Assembly (NCBI GenBank): GCA_964645625.1
Contig: CAZYAI010000030.1
Location: forward strand, 1-31,181
Length of the DNA stretch: 31,181 nucleotides
Origin: AB-137-C09 sp964645625
GTDB lineage: Bacteria > Pseudomonadota > Zetaproteobacteria > Mariprofundales > Mariprofundaceae
Reading direction: 5' to 3'
Position 1 is the first letter of the stretch. Each line of letters opens with the position of its first letter. Positions 24,206-31,181 of this stretch are shown piece after piece. Below the pieces are notes generated by a model. That model did not search any database and was not told the DNA's origin. It was given only the letters and a program-made list of their open reading frames with translations. The translations under genes were made by a program, and so were the position numbers.

Positions 24206-24240
24206 AATCCTTCATATTGTGGTTCACACTTTCATCAATG
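24206..24240. repeat. Dispersed repeat A, short copy 3
   Basis: About 35 bases, ATCCTTCATATTGTGGTTCACACTTTC-like with two changes, match the start of the copies at 22521 and 29491. Here too the edge lies just before a gene start (darP). The palindromic part is absent. Confidence 0.6.
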
Positions 24241-24260
24241 TAATACTGCTGCGTTAAAAA

Positions 24261-26885
24261 TCATGATGGGCGACTACTTAGACTACGTGAGACAATTTCT
24301 TGTACGTCTGACGATAGCGAGGGTTGAGCGGCAATCCCCTGCAGTGCTTCAAGCATCAGTTGCTGGCGTGTAGGCTCTAAACGCTTCCAGAGCATGAAAC
24401 CACGCACCATACGCGATGCCAGTTGTGGGTTTATAGCATCCAGCGCGATGACTTGCGCGGCAAGGAAGCGGTAACCCGCACCATCTTTAGTGTGGAAAAT
24501 AACAGGGTTGTTACTGCTTAGAACGCCAATAAGGCTACGCACTTTGTTGGGGTTGCGCAGGTCAAAGGCGGGATGTTGGAATAATGATTCCACCTGTTGC
24601 AAGGTATCAGGCAAGGTTGATTTTGCTTGCACAGCAAACCATTTATTCATCACATTCGCATTGTGTTGCCAACGCTGTTCAAAGGCTGCCAGAGCTTCGC
24701 TGCGTTGAGGGTAATCATAGTGCGTTAGGATGTTTAAGGCGGCGAATTGATCGGTCATCATGTTGCTTTGGCAGAACTGTTCGTATGCCAACGTTATACC
24801 CTTGTCAGCTTCTTTGTAAGGCAGGTAAGCTAGGCAAACGTTTTTTAATGCGCGTTGCTGCATGGCATGATCGTCACTGCCTGCAACGTGCTGCCACTGT
24901 TGATAGATAGCGCGTAGATCGTCATACAAAGCATGCGCGACCTCGCTGCGTAATTGCTCACGCACATCATGAATCCGCCCAGGATCAACTGCTTGGCATT
25001 GATCTGCCATATCATTTTCTGAGGGCAAACTAAGGGCTTCGGCTTTGATTGCAGCCTCTAAATCATCATCCTTGAGCAAATGCTCTAAAGCATGGGTGAA
25101 CAGTGTACTATCTGCTTGCTCACCATGCACACGCGCCAACATGATGCGCATCGCAAGCTGCCACGTTGCATCCCAGCGGTTAAAACCATCGTCGTCATGA
25201 CGTATTAAAAAAGCCAAATCATCGTTGCTGTAATGATAATCCAATAGCACGGGAGCCGAAAAATCACGCAGTAGCGAGGGCACAGGCGCGCTGCTGATGT
25301 GTTCAAAGGTAAAGGATTGTTGCCAGTCTTTTAACACCAAGGTACGTACAACACCTTGCGCTGATGCTTCGCCTTGTAATTGTAAAGCAGCGGCTTGACC
25401 GTCAGCCAAAAACAACGCCATGGTTACAGGAATCCATAACGGTTTGGCATCTTCACTCGCTTCAGGCGGCGCGCTTTGGGTGCAATGCAGGGTACATTGT
25501 TGCTGTGCTGCATCGTAGTCTATGCTCACGCTCAAGCGCGGTGTTCCTGCTTGGTCATACCATGGCTGCATGCCAGAAAGGTCGGTTTGGTTGCCATCTG
25601 CCATAGCGGCAAGGAAGTCTTCGGTGGTCACGGCCTGCCCATCATGGCGTTGGATGTAAGTATCCATACCACGCCTAAACCCTTCTTTGCCCAATAACGT
25701 TTGGTACAAACGCACCACTTCCGCGCCTTTTTCATACACGGTTACGGTGTAAAAGTTGTTGATTTCCACAAACGATGCAGGACGAATGGGGTGTGCCATG
25801 GGGCTGGCATCTTCGCGGAACTGGTAGCTGCGTAACAGGCGCACATCTTCGATGCGTTTAAGCGTGCGTGAATGCAGGTCGGCAGTAAATTCTTGGTCGC
25901 GGAATACCGTCAGCCCCTCTTTGAGGCTAAGCTGAAACCAATCACGGCAAGTGATGCGATTACCCGTCCAGTTATGGAAGTATTCATGACCAATCACCGA
26001 TTCAATGGCTAAATAATCAGCATCGCTTGCTGTTTCGGGGCTGGCAAATACCAATTTGGCGTTAAAGATGTTTAAACCTTTATTTTCCATCGCCCCCATA
26101 TTGAAGTCATCCACGGCAACAATCATGAATAAATCAAGGTCGTATTCCAAACCAAAACGCTGCTCATCCCATGCCATCGCCCGTTTAAGTGAAGCCATAG
26201 CGTGAGCGCATTCATCAATATGGTGTGCTTCGGTAAAGATCTTCAACGTTACATCACGCCCTGAACGGGTGCGGTAATGGTCTTCCACCGATGCCAAATC
26301 ACCCGCCACCAAGGCGAATAAATAACAAGGTTTGGGGTAAGGGTCATGCCACTTCACCCAATGACTACCATCATCGTTAGTACCATGAGCGAGCAGATTA
26401 CCGTTGGAGAGTAACACTGGATTGCTCGCTTGTTCAGCCGTTATGCGCACGGTGAAAGGAGCCATCACATCAGGACGATCCAAATAATAAGTGATGCGGC
26501 GGAATCCTTGTGCCTCACATTGGGTGCAATACATGCCAGCGGATCGGTACAAGCCTTCCAAGGCAGTGTTTTGTTGGGGGGCAATGCGCGTGGTGATGGT
26601 CAAGGTGAAGTCATCGGGCACGCTATGAAGCGTTAAATGTTCCGCATCTTGCAGGTAATCCGCACGGTTTAATGTTTGCCCATTCAGTTGAACAGCCAAT
26701 AAAATTAGATCGTTACCATGAAGCACCAAAGGCGCATCCGTTTTGGCATGTGCCTGACGATGGTAACGTACTGTAGCAACCACACGGGTATCATCGGCTT
26801 GAAGGGTGAAATCTAGGTGGACATCCTCAACCAAAAAGTCGGCAGGTTGATAGTCTTTGAGGTATATGGTTGGCGCTACACTCAT
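24261..26885 (-). CDS. pepN: Aminopeptidase N (M1 family zinc metallopeptidase)
   Basis: PepN removes N-terminal amino acids from peptides in the cytoplasm. The 874 residues correspond to the full E. coli-type enzyme. The substrate-binding GAMEN motif is at 264-268. The zinc site is H300-E-x2-H304 in GHEYFHNWTGNR, with the third ligand E323 in LKEGLTVFRDQEF. The beta-rich N-terminal domain, the thermolysin-like middle and the all-helical C-terminal domain are all present without gaps. Its ATG overlaps the stop of the upstream YehS-like gene as ATGA, so the two are translationally coupled. darP follows after about 60 bases. Confidence 0.97.
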   Translation of the reverse strand: MSVAPTIYLKDYQPADFLVEDVHLDFTLQADDTRVVATVRYHRQAHAKTDAPLVLHGNDLILLAVQLNGQTLNRADYLQDAEHLTLHSVPDDFTLTITTRIAPQQNTALEGLYRSAGMYCTQCEAQGFRRITYYLDRPDVMAPFTVRITAEQASNPVLLSNGNLLAHGTNDDGSHWVKWHDPYPKPCYLFALVAGDLASVEDHYRTRSGRDVTLKIFTEAHHIDECAHAMASLKRAMAWDEQRFGLEYDLDLFMIVAVDDFNMGAMENKGLNIFNAKLVFASPETASDADYLAIESVIGHEYFHNWTGNRITCRDWFQLSLKEGLTVFRDQEFTADLHSRTLKRIEDVRLLRSYQFREDASPMAHPIRPASFVEINNFYTVTVYEKGAEVVRLYQTLLGKEGFRRGMDTYIQRHDGQAVTTEDFLAAMADGNQTDLSGMQPWYDQAGTPRLSVSIDYDAAQQQCTLHCTQSAPPEASEDAKPLWIPVTMALFLADGQAAALQLQGEASAQGVVRTLVLKDWQQSFTFEHISSAPVPSLLRDFSAPVLLDYHYSNDDLAFLIRHDDDGFNRWDATWQLAMRIMLARVHGEQADSTLFTHALEHLLKDDDLEAAIKAEALSLPSENDMADQCQAVDPGRIHDVREQLRSEVAHALYDDLRAIYQQWQHVAGSDDHAMQQRALKNVCLAYLPYKEADKGITLAYEQFCQSNMMTDQFAALNILTHYDYPQRSEALAAFEQRWQHNANVMNKWFAVQAKSTLPDTLQQVESLFQHPAFDLRNPNKVRSLIGVLSSNNPVIFHTKDGAGYRFLAAQVIALDAINPQLASRMVRGFMLWKRLEPTRQQLMLEALQGIAAQPSLSSDVQEIVSRSLSSRPS

Positions 26886-27232
26886 GCTTCATCTTCCGAT
26901 GCATCGCTGGCATCTTCAATCAGGCAACGGATTTCATCCAGCATACCGCTATTGTTCGTTTCGATTTGTGTGATGATATAATTTTCAATCATCTTAGGCA
27001 GCATGTCTGGCTCATCTTTGGCACCGCGTGCATAGACAATCAAGCCATTCAAAAAGCCTTCAAGTTGCTCGTCGCTTAGTTTAACATAATTTTTGTTTTG
27101 TGAGCCAGCCATGAAAGCTTTGATTTGGCTGCTGCTAAAGCTTGCGCCACCTGCTTCAAAAATTTCTTTGACTTCAAAATGCTTGAAGCTGTGGGCAATG
27201 GTTATTTTTTTAAGAATGGTATTGTTGTTCAT
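26882..27232 (-). CDS. YehS-like DUF1456 protein, single repeat
   Basis: The 116-residue protein resembles half of E. coli YehS. It has NNNTILKKITIAHSF, an FEAGGASFSSSQIKAFM segment and DEQLEGFLNGLIVYARG, ending in a long acidic tail. E. coli YehS has two such units in about 156 residues, so this may be a one-unit or diverged form. The function of the family is unknown. No clear ribosome site precedes the ATG (GGGGCG lies immediately before it). It heads the pair with pepN through an ATGA overlap. Upstream begins an 885-base stretch of repeats. Confidence 0.75.
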   Translation of the reverse strand: MNNNTILKKITIAHSFKHFEVKEIFEAGGASFSSSQIKAFMAGSQNKNYVKLSDEQLEGFLNGLIVYARGAKDEPDMLPKMIENYIITQIETNNSGMLDEIRCLIEDASDASEDEA

Positions 27233-27455
27233 CGCCCCATGCTATGAACTCATGACGGAATAGAAAGTAGTGGATGCGATACGCTTTGGATTGCCACCTA
27301 AATCCTGCGGTGTTTTGTGTCGTATTGAGTGTGATATATTGGTTTGTATGGCTTTTTGTGGAAATACGTAGTCACCTTTTTGGTAATAAGTATTTTCACA
27401 GCATGTCAGACGAATCAATAGATTGTGCTCAGTATGTGCAAAATATTACAGGATT

Positions 27456-27626
27456 TAGGTGCCATTTAAAGCGGGATAAAAAAGAACGACAAATGGTCTG
27501 TTGCTCCAGCTATTTCCCTTGCTTAACGATGAGGCTAACGAGTGTTTCTACACATGTATATGTTATCCGCATATGAACACAGATGATGAAAGAACTTTTG
27601 TGCCAGCAATCCGTATAGTTATCGTT
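27456..27626 (-). repeat. Dispersed repeat B, inverted copy 2
   Basis: It is the reverse complement of the sequence at 22952-23116, with gaps in its left third. The two copies are 4.4 kb apart in opposite orientation and enclose smpB, darP, pepN and the YehS-like gene. The bases between the YehS-like start and this repeat (27233-27455) hold nothing I can identify. Confidence 0.75.
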
Positions 27627-27722
27627 TCCATCATAATATTGCCTCAATTAGGGGCATTCTTCATATTCTCTGAAAAGTAATTGACACTTTTCTTCAGCAT
27701 TTCACGTGCGGAATGTCCTGTC

Positions 27723-27881
27723 GTAGGGTGGATAAGCGAAGCGCAGCCACCTAACGTCGAAGAACCCTCCACTCCTAATTCGCGAACAGCCTCAACACCT
27801 ACGTCTCCCAAGGTGTTGAGAGAATCCGACGCCATAGCATTCGGAAAAGTTCGGTGGCTGCGCTCCGCTTATCCACCCTAC
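27723..27881. repeat. Palindromic element with 29-base terminal inverted repeats
   Basis: The ends (27723-27751 and 27853-27881) are inverted repeats matching at 28 of 29 positions, beginning GTAGGGTGGATAAGCG. A second perfect hairpin lies inside, CTCAACACCT at 27791-27800 and AGGTGTTGAG at 27811-27820. Palindromes starting GTAGGGTGGATAAGCG are common in intergenic DNA of many proteobacteria. The leftward open frame over this element appears to be a by-product of the palindrome. Confidence 0.8.
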
Positions 27882-27950
27882 AAAAAACGGTTTTCAAGAT
27901 GACCGCTTATTTACAAAAGAGCACGCCTAACTAAATAGCTTATGGTTGTT

Positions 27951-28028
27951 AAAGTTGGGTTTCGTACCTCAACCCAACCTACATGATGGTCTTGTGGTGT
28001 ACATGCGTCCCGTCTTAAAAGGGAAGGC
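27951..28028 (+). repeat. Partial second copy of the MITE-like element
   Basis: It matches the right half of the element at 22729-22922, including the right terminal repeat (GTCCCGTCTTAAAAGGGAAG). Its left border AAAGTTGGGTTTCGTACCTC equals the reverse complement of the inner left arm of the first copy. This copy may have arisen by internal deletion or flip-over. Confidence 0.7.
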
Positions 28029-28066
28029 TACGCGTTGAATACAGAATTGTTTTTATTGTACTTGTA

Positions 28067-28082
28067 GTATCGTAACCGATAC
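28067..28082 (+). promoter_or_regulatory. Small hairpin in the rhlE leader
   Basis: GTATCG and CGATAC form a perfect six-base stem around TAAC, 36 bases before the rhlE start. It could be an operator-like site or a leader hairpin. No clear -35/-10 pair could be assigned beside it. Confidence 0.25.
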
Positions 28083-28117
28083 AGTGCCGCCCCTTTTTTT
28101 GGTAGTGGAGTAACTGC

Positions 28118-29398
28118 ATGACATTTGAAACATTTGGACTTTGTGAGGAGCTTCTTCGCGCTGTAGGTGAGCAAGGCTATGACACGCCATCACCTGTACA
28201 AGCGCAGGCAATCCCCATTGTTCTGCAAGGCAAAGACATTATGGCAGCCGCTCAAACTGGCACGGGTAAAACCGCTGGTTTCACCTTGCCGATGTTACAT
28301 CGCCTGCATCAAGGCAAGTCTGATCATGGTCGTCGTCCCATTCGTGCTTTGGTTCTCACCCCAACTCGCGAGTTGGCAGCGCAAATTGGCGAAAGCGTAA
28401 GTTCTTATGGTAAATACCTGCCGCTGCGCTCAACCGTAATCTTTGGTGGTGTTGGTGCTAAACCACAAATCGACCGTTTGCGCCGTGGTGTGGATGTGTT
28501 GGTGGCAACACCTGGCCGTTTGCTGGACTTGGTCAATCAAAAAGCAGTCAACCTATCGCATATTGAGATTTTGGTATTGGATGAAGCGGATCGTATGTTG
28601 GATATGGGTTTCATCCATGATATTCGCAAAGTTTTGGCATTGCTACCGCAGCAACGCCAAAACTTACTGTTCTCTGCCACTTTTTCTGCCGACATTAAAC
28701 GCTTGGCAGCGGGGATTTTACACCAGCCTGTATTGGTTGAAGTCGCCCGCAACGAGGCATCTGGGCAGGTTAATCATATTGTTCACCCTGTCGGGAAATC
28801 AAGTAAGCGCGCCTTGTTGTCTCACCTGATTAGCAGTAATGATTGGCGGCAGGTGTTGGTGTTTACCCGCACCAAACATGGTGCTAATCGTTTAACAGAA
28901 CAACTGGGGAAAGATGGTATAGTAGCCGCTGCGATTCATGGTAATAAGAGCCAAACAGCGCGTACTAAAGCATTGGCTGGCTTCAAGCAAGGTGATGTGC
29001 GGGTGCTGGTCGCTACCGATATTGCGGCGCGTGGTTTGGATATTGACCAGCTACCGCATGTCGTCAATTATGAATTACCAAACGTACCTGAAGATTATGT
29101 TCACCGTATTGGACGCACGGGTCGCGCTGGTCGTACGGGTGAGGCGATGTCTTTAGTCAGCCAGGATGAGCTTAAGTTGTTGCGCGGCATTGAGAAATTG
29201 TTGGGTAAAAAAATTCCGCAGGTAGACGTTGAAGGTTTTACTGCGGTGTTGGATGATCATGCCCCCGTGAACGAGCAAACGCGACCATCTGGTACGCGCA
29301 GACCACAACGGCGCAGACCACCCCAAGCAAGAGCAGCTAAACCTTCATCACCCAATAATGAAGGACGAGCACGTCGCCGTCGTCCAACAGGACGTTAA
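28118..29398 (+). CDS. rhlE: DEAD-box RNA helicase, RhlE type
   Basis: This ATP-dependent RNA helicase is involved in ribosome or RNA maturation. All family motifs are present in order: Q motif GYDTPSPVQAQAIP, motif I AAQTGTGKT, Ia PTRELAAQ, Ib TPGRLLD, II VLDEADRMLDMGF, III SAT, IV VLVFTRTKHGANRL, V VATDIAARGLDI and VI HRIGRTGRAGRTG. The 426-residue protein ends in a basic Arg/Pro-rich tail (from about 395) that would bind RNA, typical of the RhlE subgroup. GGAG lies seven bases before the ATG. It is transcribed alone and followed 14 bases later by a strong hairpin terminator. Short tail and motif spacing favour RhlE over DeaD or SrmB. Confidence 0.95.
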   Translation: MTFETFGLCEELLRAVGEQGYDTPSPVQAQAIPIVLQGKDIMAAAQTGTGKTAGFTLPMLHRLHQGKSDHGRRPIRALVLTPTRELAAQIGESVSSYGKYLPLRSTVIFGGVGAKPQIDRLRRGVDVLVATPGRLLDLVNQKAVNLSHIEILVLDEADRMLDMGFIHDIRKVLALLPQQRQNLLFSATFSADIKRLAAGILHQPVLVEVARNEASGQVNHIVHPVGKSSKRALLSHLISSNDWRQVLVFTRTKHGANRLTEQLGKDGIVAAAIHGNKSQTARTKALAGFKQGDVRVLVATDIAARGLDIDQLPHVVNYELPNVPEDYVHRIGRTGRAGRTGEAMSLVSQDELKLLRGIEKLLGKKIPQVDVEGFTAVLDDHAPVNEQTRPSGTRRPQRRRPPQARAAKPSSPNNEGRARRRRPTGR

Positions 29399-29412
29399 TA
29401 CTCCTAGTGCTC

Positions 29413-29450
29413 AAGGTAGCCATAAGGCGCATGTCTTGTGGCTACCTTTT
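29413..29450 (+). terminator. Rho-independent terminator of rhlE
   Basis: AAGGTAGCCA pairs perfectly with TGGCTACCTT around a 16-base loop that can extend the stem by AAG/CTT. It is followed by TT and sits 14 bases after the rhlE stop codon. Confidence 0.8.
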
Positions 29451-29490
29451 AAGACGAAACCAAACTTTAAAAAACATCAGTTGTTTGGCA

Positions 29491-29630
29491 ATCTTTCATA
29501 TTGTAGTTTGCACTTTTATCGTTTTCATGGTTGCTGAAAGATGCTTTGTTTACCACGAAACACACGAAAGGTAATACTTCTTGTCGTTCGTGTGTTTTCG
29601 TGTCGTTCATGGTTTATGTTTTTTTCACCA
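29491..29630. repeat. Dispersed repeat A, copy 2
   Basis: It follows the order of the copy at 22521-22659, with the CACGAA palindrome partly decayed (ACCACGAAACACACGAA at 29552-29568 against an altered right arm). It directly abuts the tandem palindromic repeat at 29631. Confidence 0.8.
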
Positions 29631-29780
29631 CGTCATTGCGGACTTGATCCGCAATTCAGCGAACAGACGCAAGACTGGATACTGTATCGAGTGCAGTATG
29701 ACTGAAGGAAACTACGTCATTGCGGACTTGATCCGCAATCCAGTGAATGGGCGCAAGACTGGATACCGCATCGAGTGCAG
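29631..29780. repeat. Two tandem copies of a palindromic repeat, period 84
   Basis: The palindrome ATTGCGGA-N5-TCCGCAAT occurs at 29635-29655 and 29719-29739. Each copy is followed by a conserved CGCAAGACTGGATAC...ATCGAGTGCAG segment. This is a widespread intergenic repeat type whose translation contains VIADLIRN in both copies. An open rightward frame across it is therefore not a supported gene. Confidence 0.8.
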
Positions 29781-29784
29781 ATCC

Positions 29785-29816
29785 TTTGTTGGGTTTCGTA
29801 CCTTAACCCAACCTAC
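29785..29816 (+). repeat. Core of the GTTGGGTTTCGTACC repeat, copy 3
   Basis: GTTGGGTT and AACCCAAC form a hairpin around TCGTACCTT. The same core lies within the MITE-like copies at 22729-22922 and 27951-28028, without their terminal repeats here. The remaining bases to 29896 show nothing recognisable. Confidence 0.6.
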
Positions 29817-29896
29817 CATGTCACTTTGATATATCCCCCGATGGATAAGTTGTTTTTACACTACCAGTTTATAGCTATTGTTGCTACCATGTCGCT

Positions 29897-30907
29897 ATGC
29901 GCTTGCTTACCATCACGATCACATGTCTTGCTTATCTGCTCTTTGCTTTACCGCTGTGGGCTGTTGATTGGGCGGGGGAGCCTATTCAGCCTATCCCCTT
30001 ACAAATCACTGCTAATACGGAGCAAGCAGCTTTAGGTAAACGCTTGTTCTACGATGCTCGTTTATCATCCGATCATACGGTGAGTTGCGCCCTTTGCCAT
30101 AATTTTGAGGAAGGAGGAGCCGACCGTTTGGTTCACTCTTTTGGCGTGGAAGGACGCGAAGGTATGGTGAATTCACCGACGGTGTTTAACGCTGCTTTAA
30201 ATATCGCACAGTTTTGGGATGGTCGCGCTGCCAGCCTAGAAGAGCAAGTGAATGGTCCTATTCATGGCTATTTAGAAATGGATAACCACTGGGTCAATAT
30301 TATTGCTAGCCTACAAGCGGATGAAGCCTACCGCCAAAGCTTCGCTACCTTGTACCCCACAGGCATCACGCCTCAAAATATTCGTCATGCCATTGCTGAA
30401 TTTGAACGTACCTTACTCACCCCTCGTTCTCGTTTTGACCGCTATTTGCGCGGCGATAAAGCGGCTATCAATGAAGAAGAAAAAAAAGGCTATGCCTTGT
30501 TTAAATCTTATGGCTGCATTGCTTGCCATCAAGGTCGAAATGTTGGTGGTAATATGTTCCAGCGCTTAGGCGTTGTAGAAAACCCTCCCTTCATGAAGCC
30601 TGGTAAAACCTTGCAACAAACTGATTTAGGGCGTTTTAATGTGACAGGGCTAGCCAAAGATTATTACACGTTTAAAGTACCATCGTTGCGTATGGTCGTC
30701 TGCACGCCACCCTATTTACATAACGGCTCAGAAAAGACGTTGGCAGGAACAATTCAACTCATGGGGCGTAGTCAATTAGGGCGAGAAATTTCTAAGTCAG
30801 ACGTACAAACCATCATTCAATTTTTGTACACCTTGGTAGGGGAGTATCGTGGCACATCATTGGAAGCATCGTGCCGAGAGGCGCAGCTTAAGCGTGCGCG
30901 ACAATGA
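29897..30907 (+). CDS. Di-heme cytochrome c peroxidase (CcpA/MauG superfamily)
   Basis: This periplasmic enzyme is predicted to reduce hydrogen peroxide using electrons from a small cytochrome or similar donor. A signal peptide (about 1-22, hydrophobic core ITCLAYLLFALPLWA) precedes two heme c sites, C64-ALC-H68 and C207-IAC-H211. Typical family segments follow: LGKRLFYDARLSSDHTVSC, SPTVFNAALNIAQFWDGRA, the FKVPSLR motif and TPPYLHNGS. The 336 residues are normal length. The start lacks a clear ribosome site, but the ATG at 29897 gives a proper signal peptide. Its stop overlaps the next start as ATGA. The upstream region is repeat-rich, so the promoter could not be seen. A MauG-like oxidising role is possible but less likely for this length and motif set. 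Confidence 0.92.
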   Translation: MRLLTITITCLAYLLFALPLWAVDWAGEPIQPIPLQITANTEQAALGKRLFYDARLSSDHTVSCALCHNFEEGGADRLVHSFGVEGREGMVNSPTVFNAALNIAQFWDGRAASLEEQVNGPIHGYLEMDNHWVNIIASLQADEAYRQSFATLYPTGITPQNIRHAIAEFERTLLTPRSRFDRYLRGDKAAINEEEKKGYALFKSYGCIACHQGRNVGGNMFQRLGVVENPPFMKPGKTLQQTDLGRFNVTGLAKDYYTFKVPSLRMVVCTPPYLHNGSEKTLAGTIQLMGRSQLGREISKSDVQTIIQFLYTLVGEYRGTSLEASCREAQLKRARQ

Positions 30908-31167
30908 ATAAACTACCCATTAAAACCCACCTCTTACTCATGGGCTTGTTGTTATTGCTGATGCTAACCGTGTATTGGCAGACACGAAGTTTTGATGCTG
31001 TTGCCGCGCAGCGTGTGCATATGTCCTTAGAAAAGATTATTCGCTTTGATAATCAAATAGAAGAAGGCATGCTTAATTTTTATATTCATCGCATTCGTCA
31101 CTTTGATGACCTCGCCATGTATCTTGATCCTCTGTACACGACAAAAGCAGTGTTTAACTGTGGATAA
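30904..31167 (+). CDS. N-terminal part of a membrane sensor-like protein, truncated or frameshifted
   Basis: The frame gives 87 residues: a short basic start (MNKLPIKTH), one membrane helix (about 10-27), then a helical periplasmic-type region (VHMSLEKIIRFDNQIEEGMLN...DDLAMYLDPL). This resembles the start of the all-helical (DAHL-like) sensory domain of some histidine kinases, but the match is only suggestive. The frame closes with TAA 14 bases before the window edge. Another frame over the last bases (CTG TGG ATA AAG...) stays open to the end, so a frameshift or genuine truncation cannot be decided. The ATGA overlap with the peroxidase gene implies coupling and a shared role. Confidence 0.55.
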   Translation: MNKLPIKTHLLLMGLLLLLMLTVYWQTRSFDAVAAQRVHMSLEKIIRFDNQIEEGMLNFYIHRIRHFDDLAMYLDPLYTTKAVFNCG

Positions 31168-31181
31168 AGCTCTATAAGTTA

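Noticed and set aside
27644..27835. A 63-codon leftward frame in the gap before rhlE
   Set aside because: It runs over the palindromic element at 27723-27881; the apparent protein is a translation of that repeat.
29631..29780. The two spaced palindromes as a CRISPR array
   Set aside because: There are only two units with an 84-base period, the sequence between palindromes is itself repeated, and there are no cas genes.
29581..29829. An 82-codon rightward frame with two VIADLIRN segments
   Set aside because: It is the translation of the tandem palindromic repeats and starts inside repeat A, with no ribosome site.

Overview
The window looks like chromosomal DNA from a proteobacterium, most likely a gammaproteobacterium and possibly a betaproteobacterium. 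The reasons are a DarP/YjgA homologue, HemX and HemY proteins in one string, UspE-like and YehS-like proteins, and a moderate base composition. The assignment is inferred from gene content only. Pyruvate:ferredoxin oxidoreductase, early-cobalt cobalamin genes and a di-heme cytochrome c peroxidase would fit a microaerophilic or facultatively anaerobic lifestyle.

Layout. A rightward gene for a double cyclic-nucleotide-binding-domain protein (123-1295) meets a long leftward block at a shared hairpin. From 11745 down to 1365 runs hemB-hemX-hemY-mutL-(GltD-like flavoprotein)-nifJ, six genes that overlap or are separated by at most 34 bases, probably one operon. Upstream of it are leftward genes for a UspE-like protein (11828-12733), signal peptidase I (12942-13541) and an adenosine kinase (13597-14619).

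From 14622 to about 17064 lies a disturbed region. It holds a truncated paralogue of the downstream radical SAM gene, an IS66-like transposase remnant, five copies of a GTAACAGTTAAG-type terminus, two membrane-protein genes of unknown function, and a REP-like hairpin. It is flanked by a direct repeat that duplicates the radical-SAM/adenosine-kinase junction. To its right is a leftward cluster (17067-22508): cobM, a HpaII-like C5 methyltransferase and its endonuclease, cbiX, and a B12-binding radical SAM protein. Cobalamin synthesis, a likely cobalamin user and, ancestrally, an adenosine-salvage kinase were therefore neighbours, with a restriction-modification pair set between two of the cobalamin genes.

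The right part holds leftward smpB, darP, pepN and a YehS-like gene (23157-27232). Rightward genes follow: rhlE (28118-29398), a di-heme peroxidase (29897-30907) and the start of a membrane sensor-like gene whose frame closes 14 bases before the window edge. The gaps at 22.5-23.1, 27.2-28.1 and 29.4-29.9 kb are filled with palindromic and dispersed repeats, several in two or more copies.

The most notable signal is that CCGG, the site expected for the HpaII-like system, is almost absent from the whole window (about four sites found by eye), while GCGC is common. This suggests long-term action of that system on the genome. No tRNA, rRNA or CRISPR array was seen.
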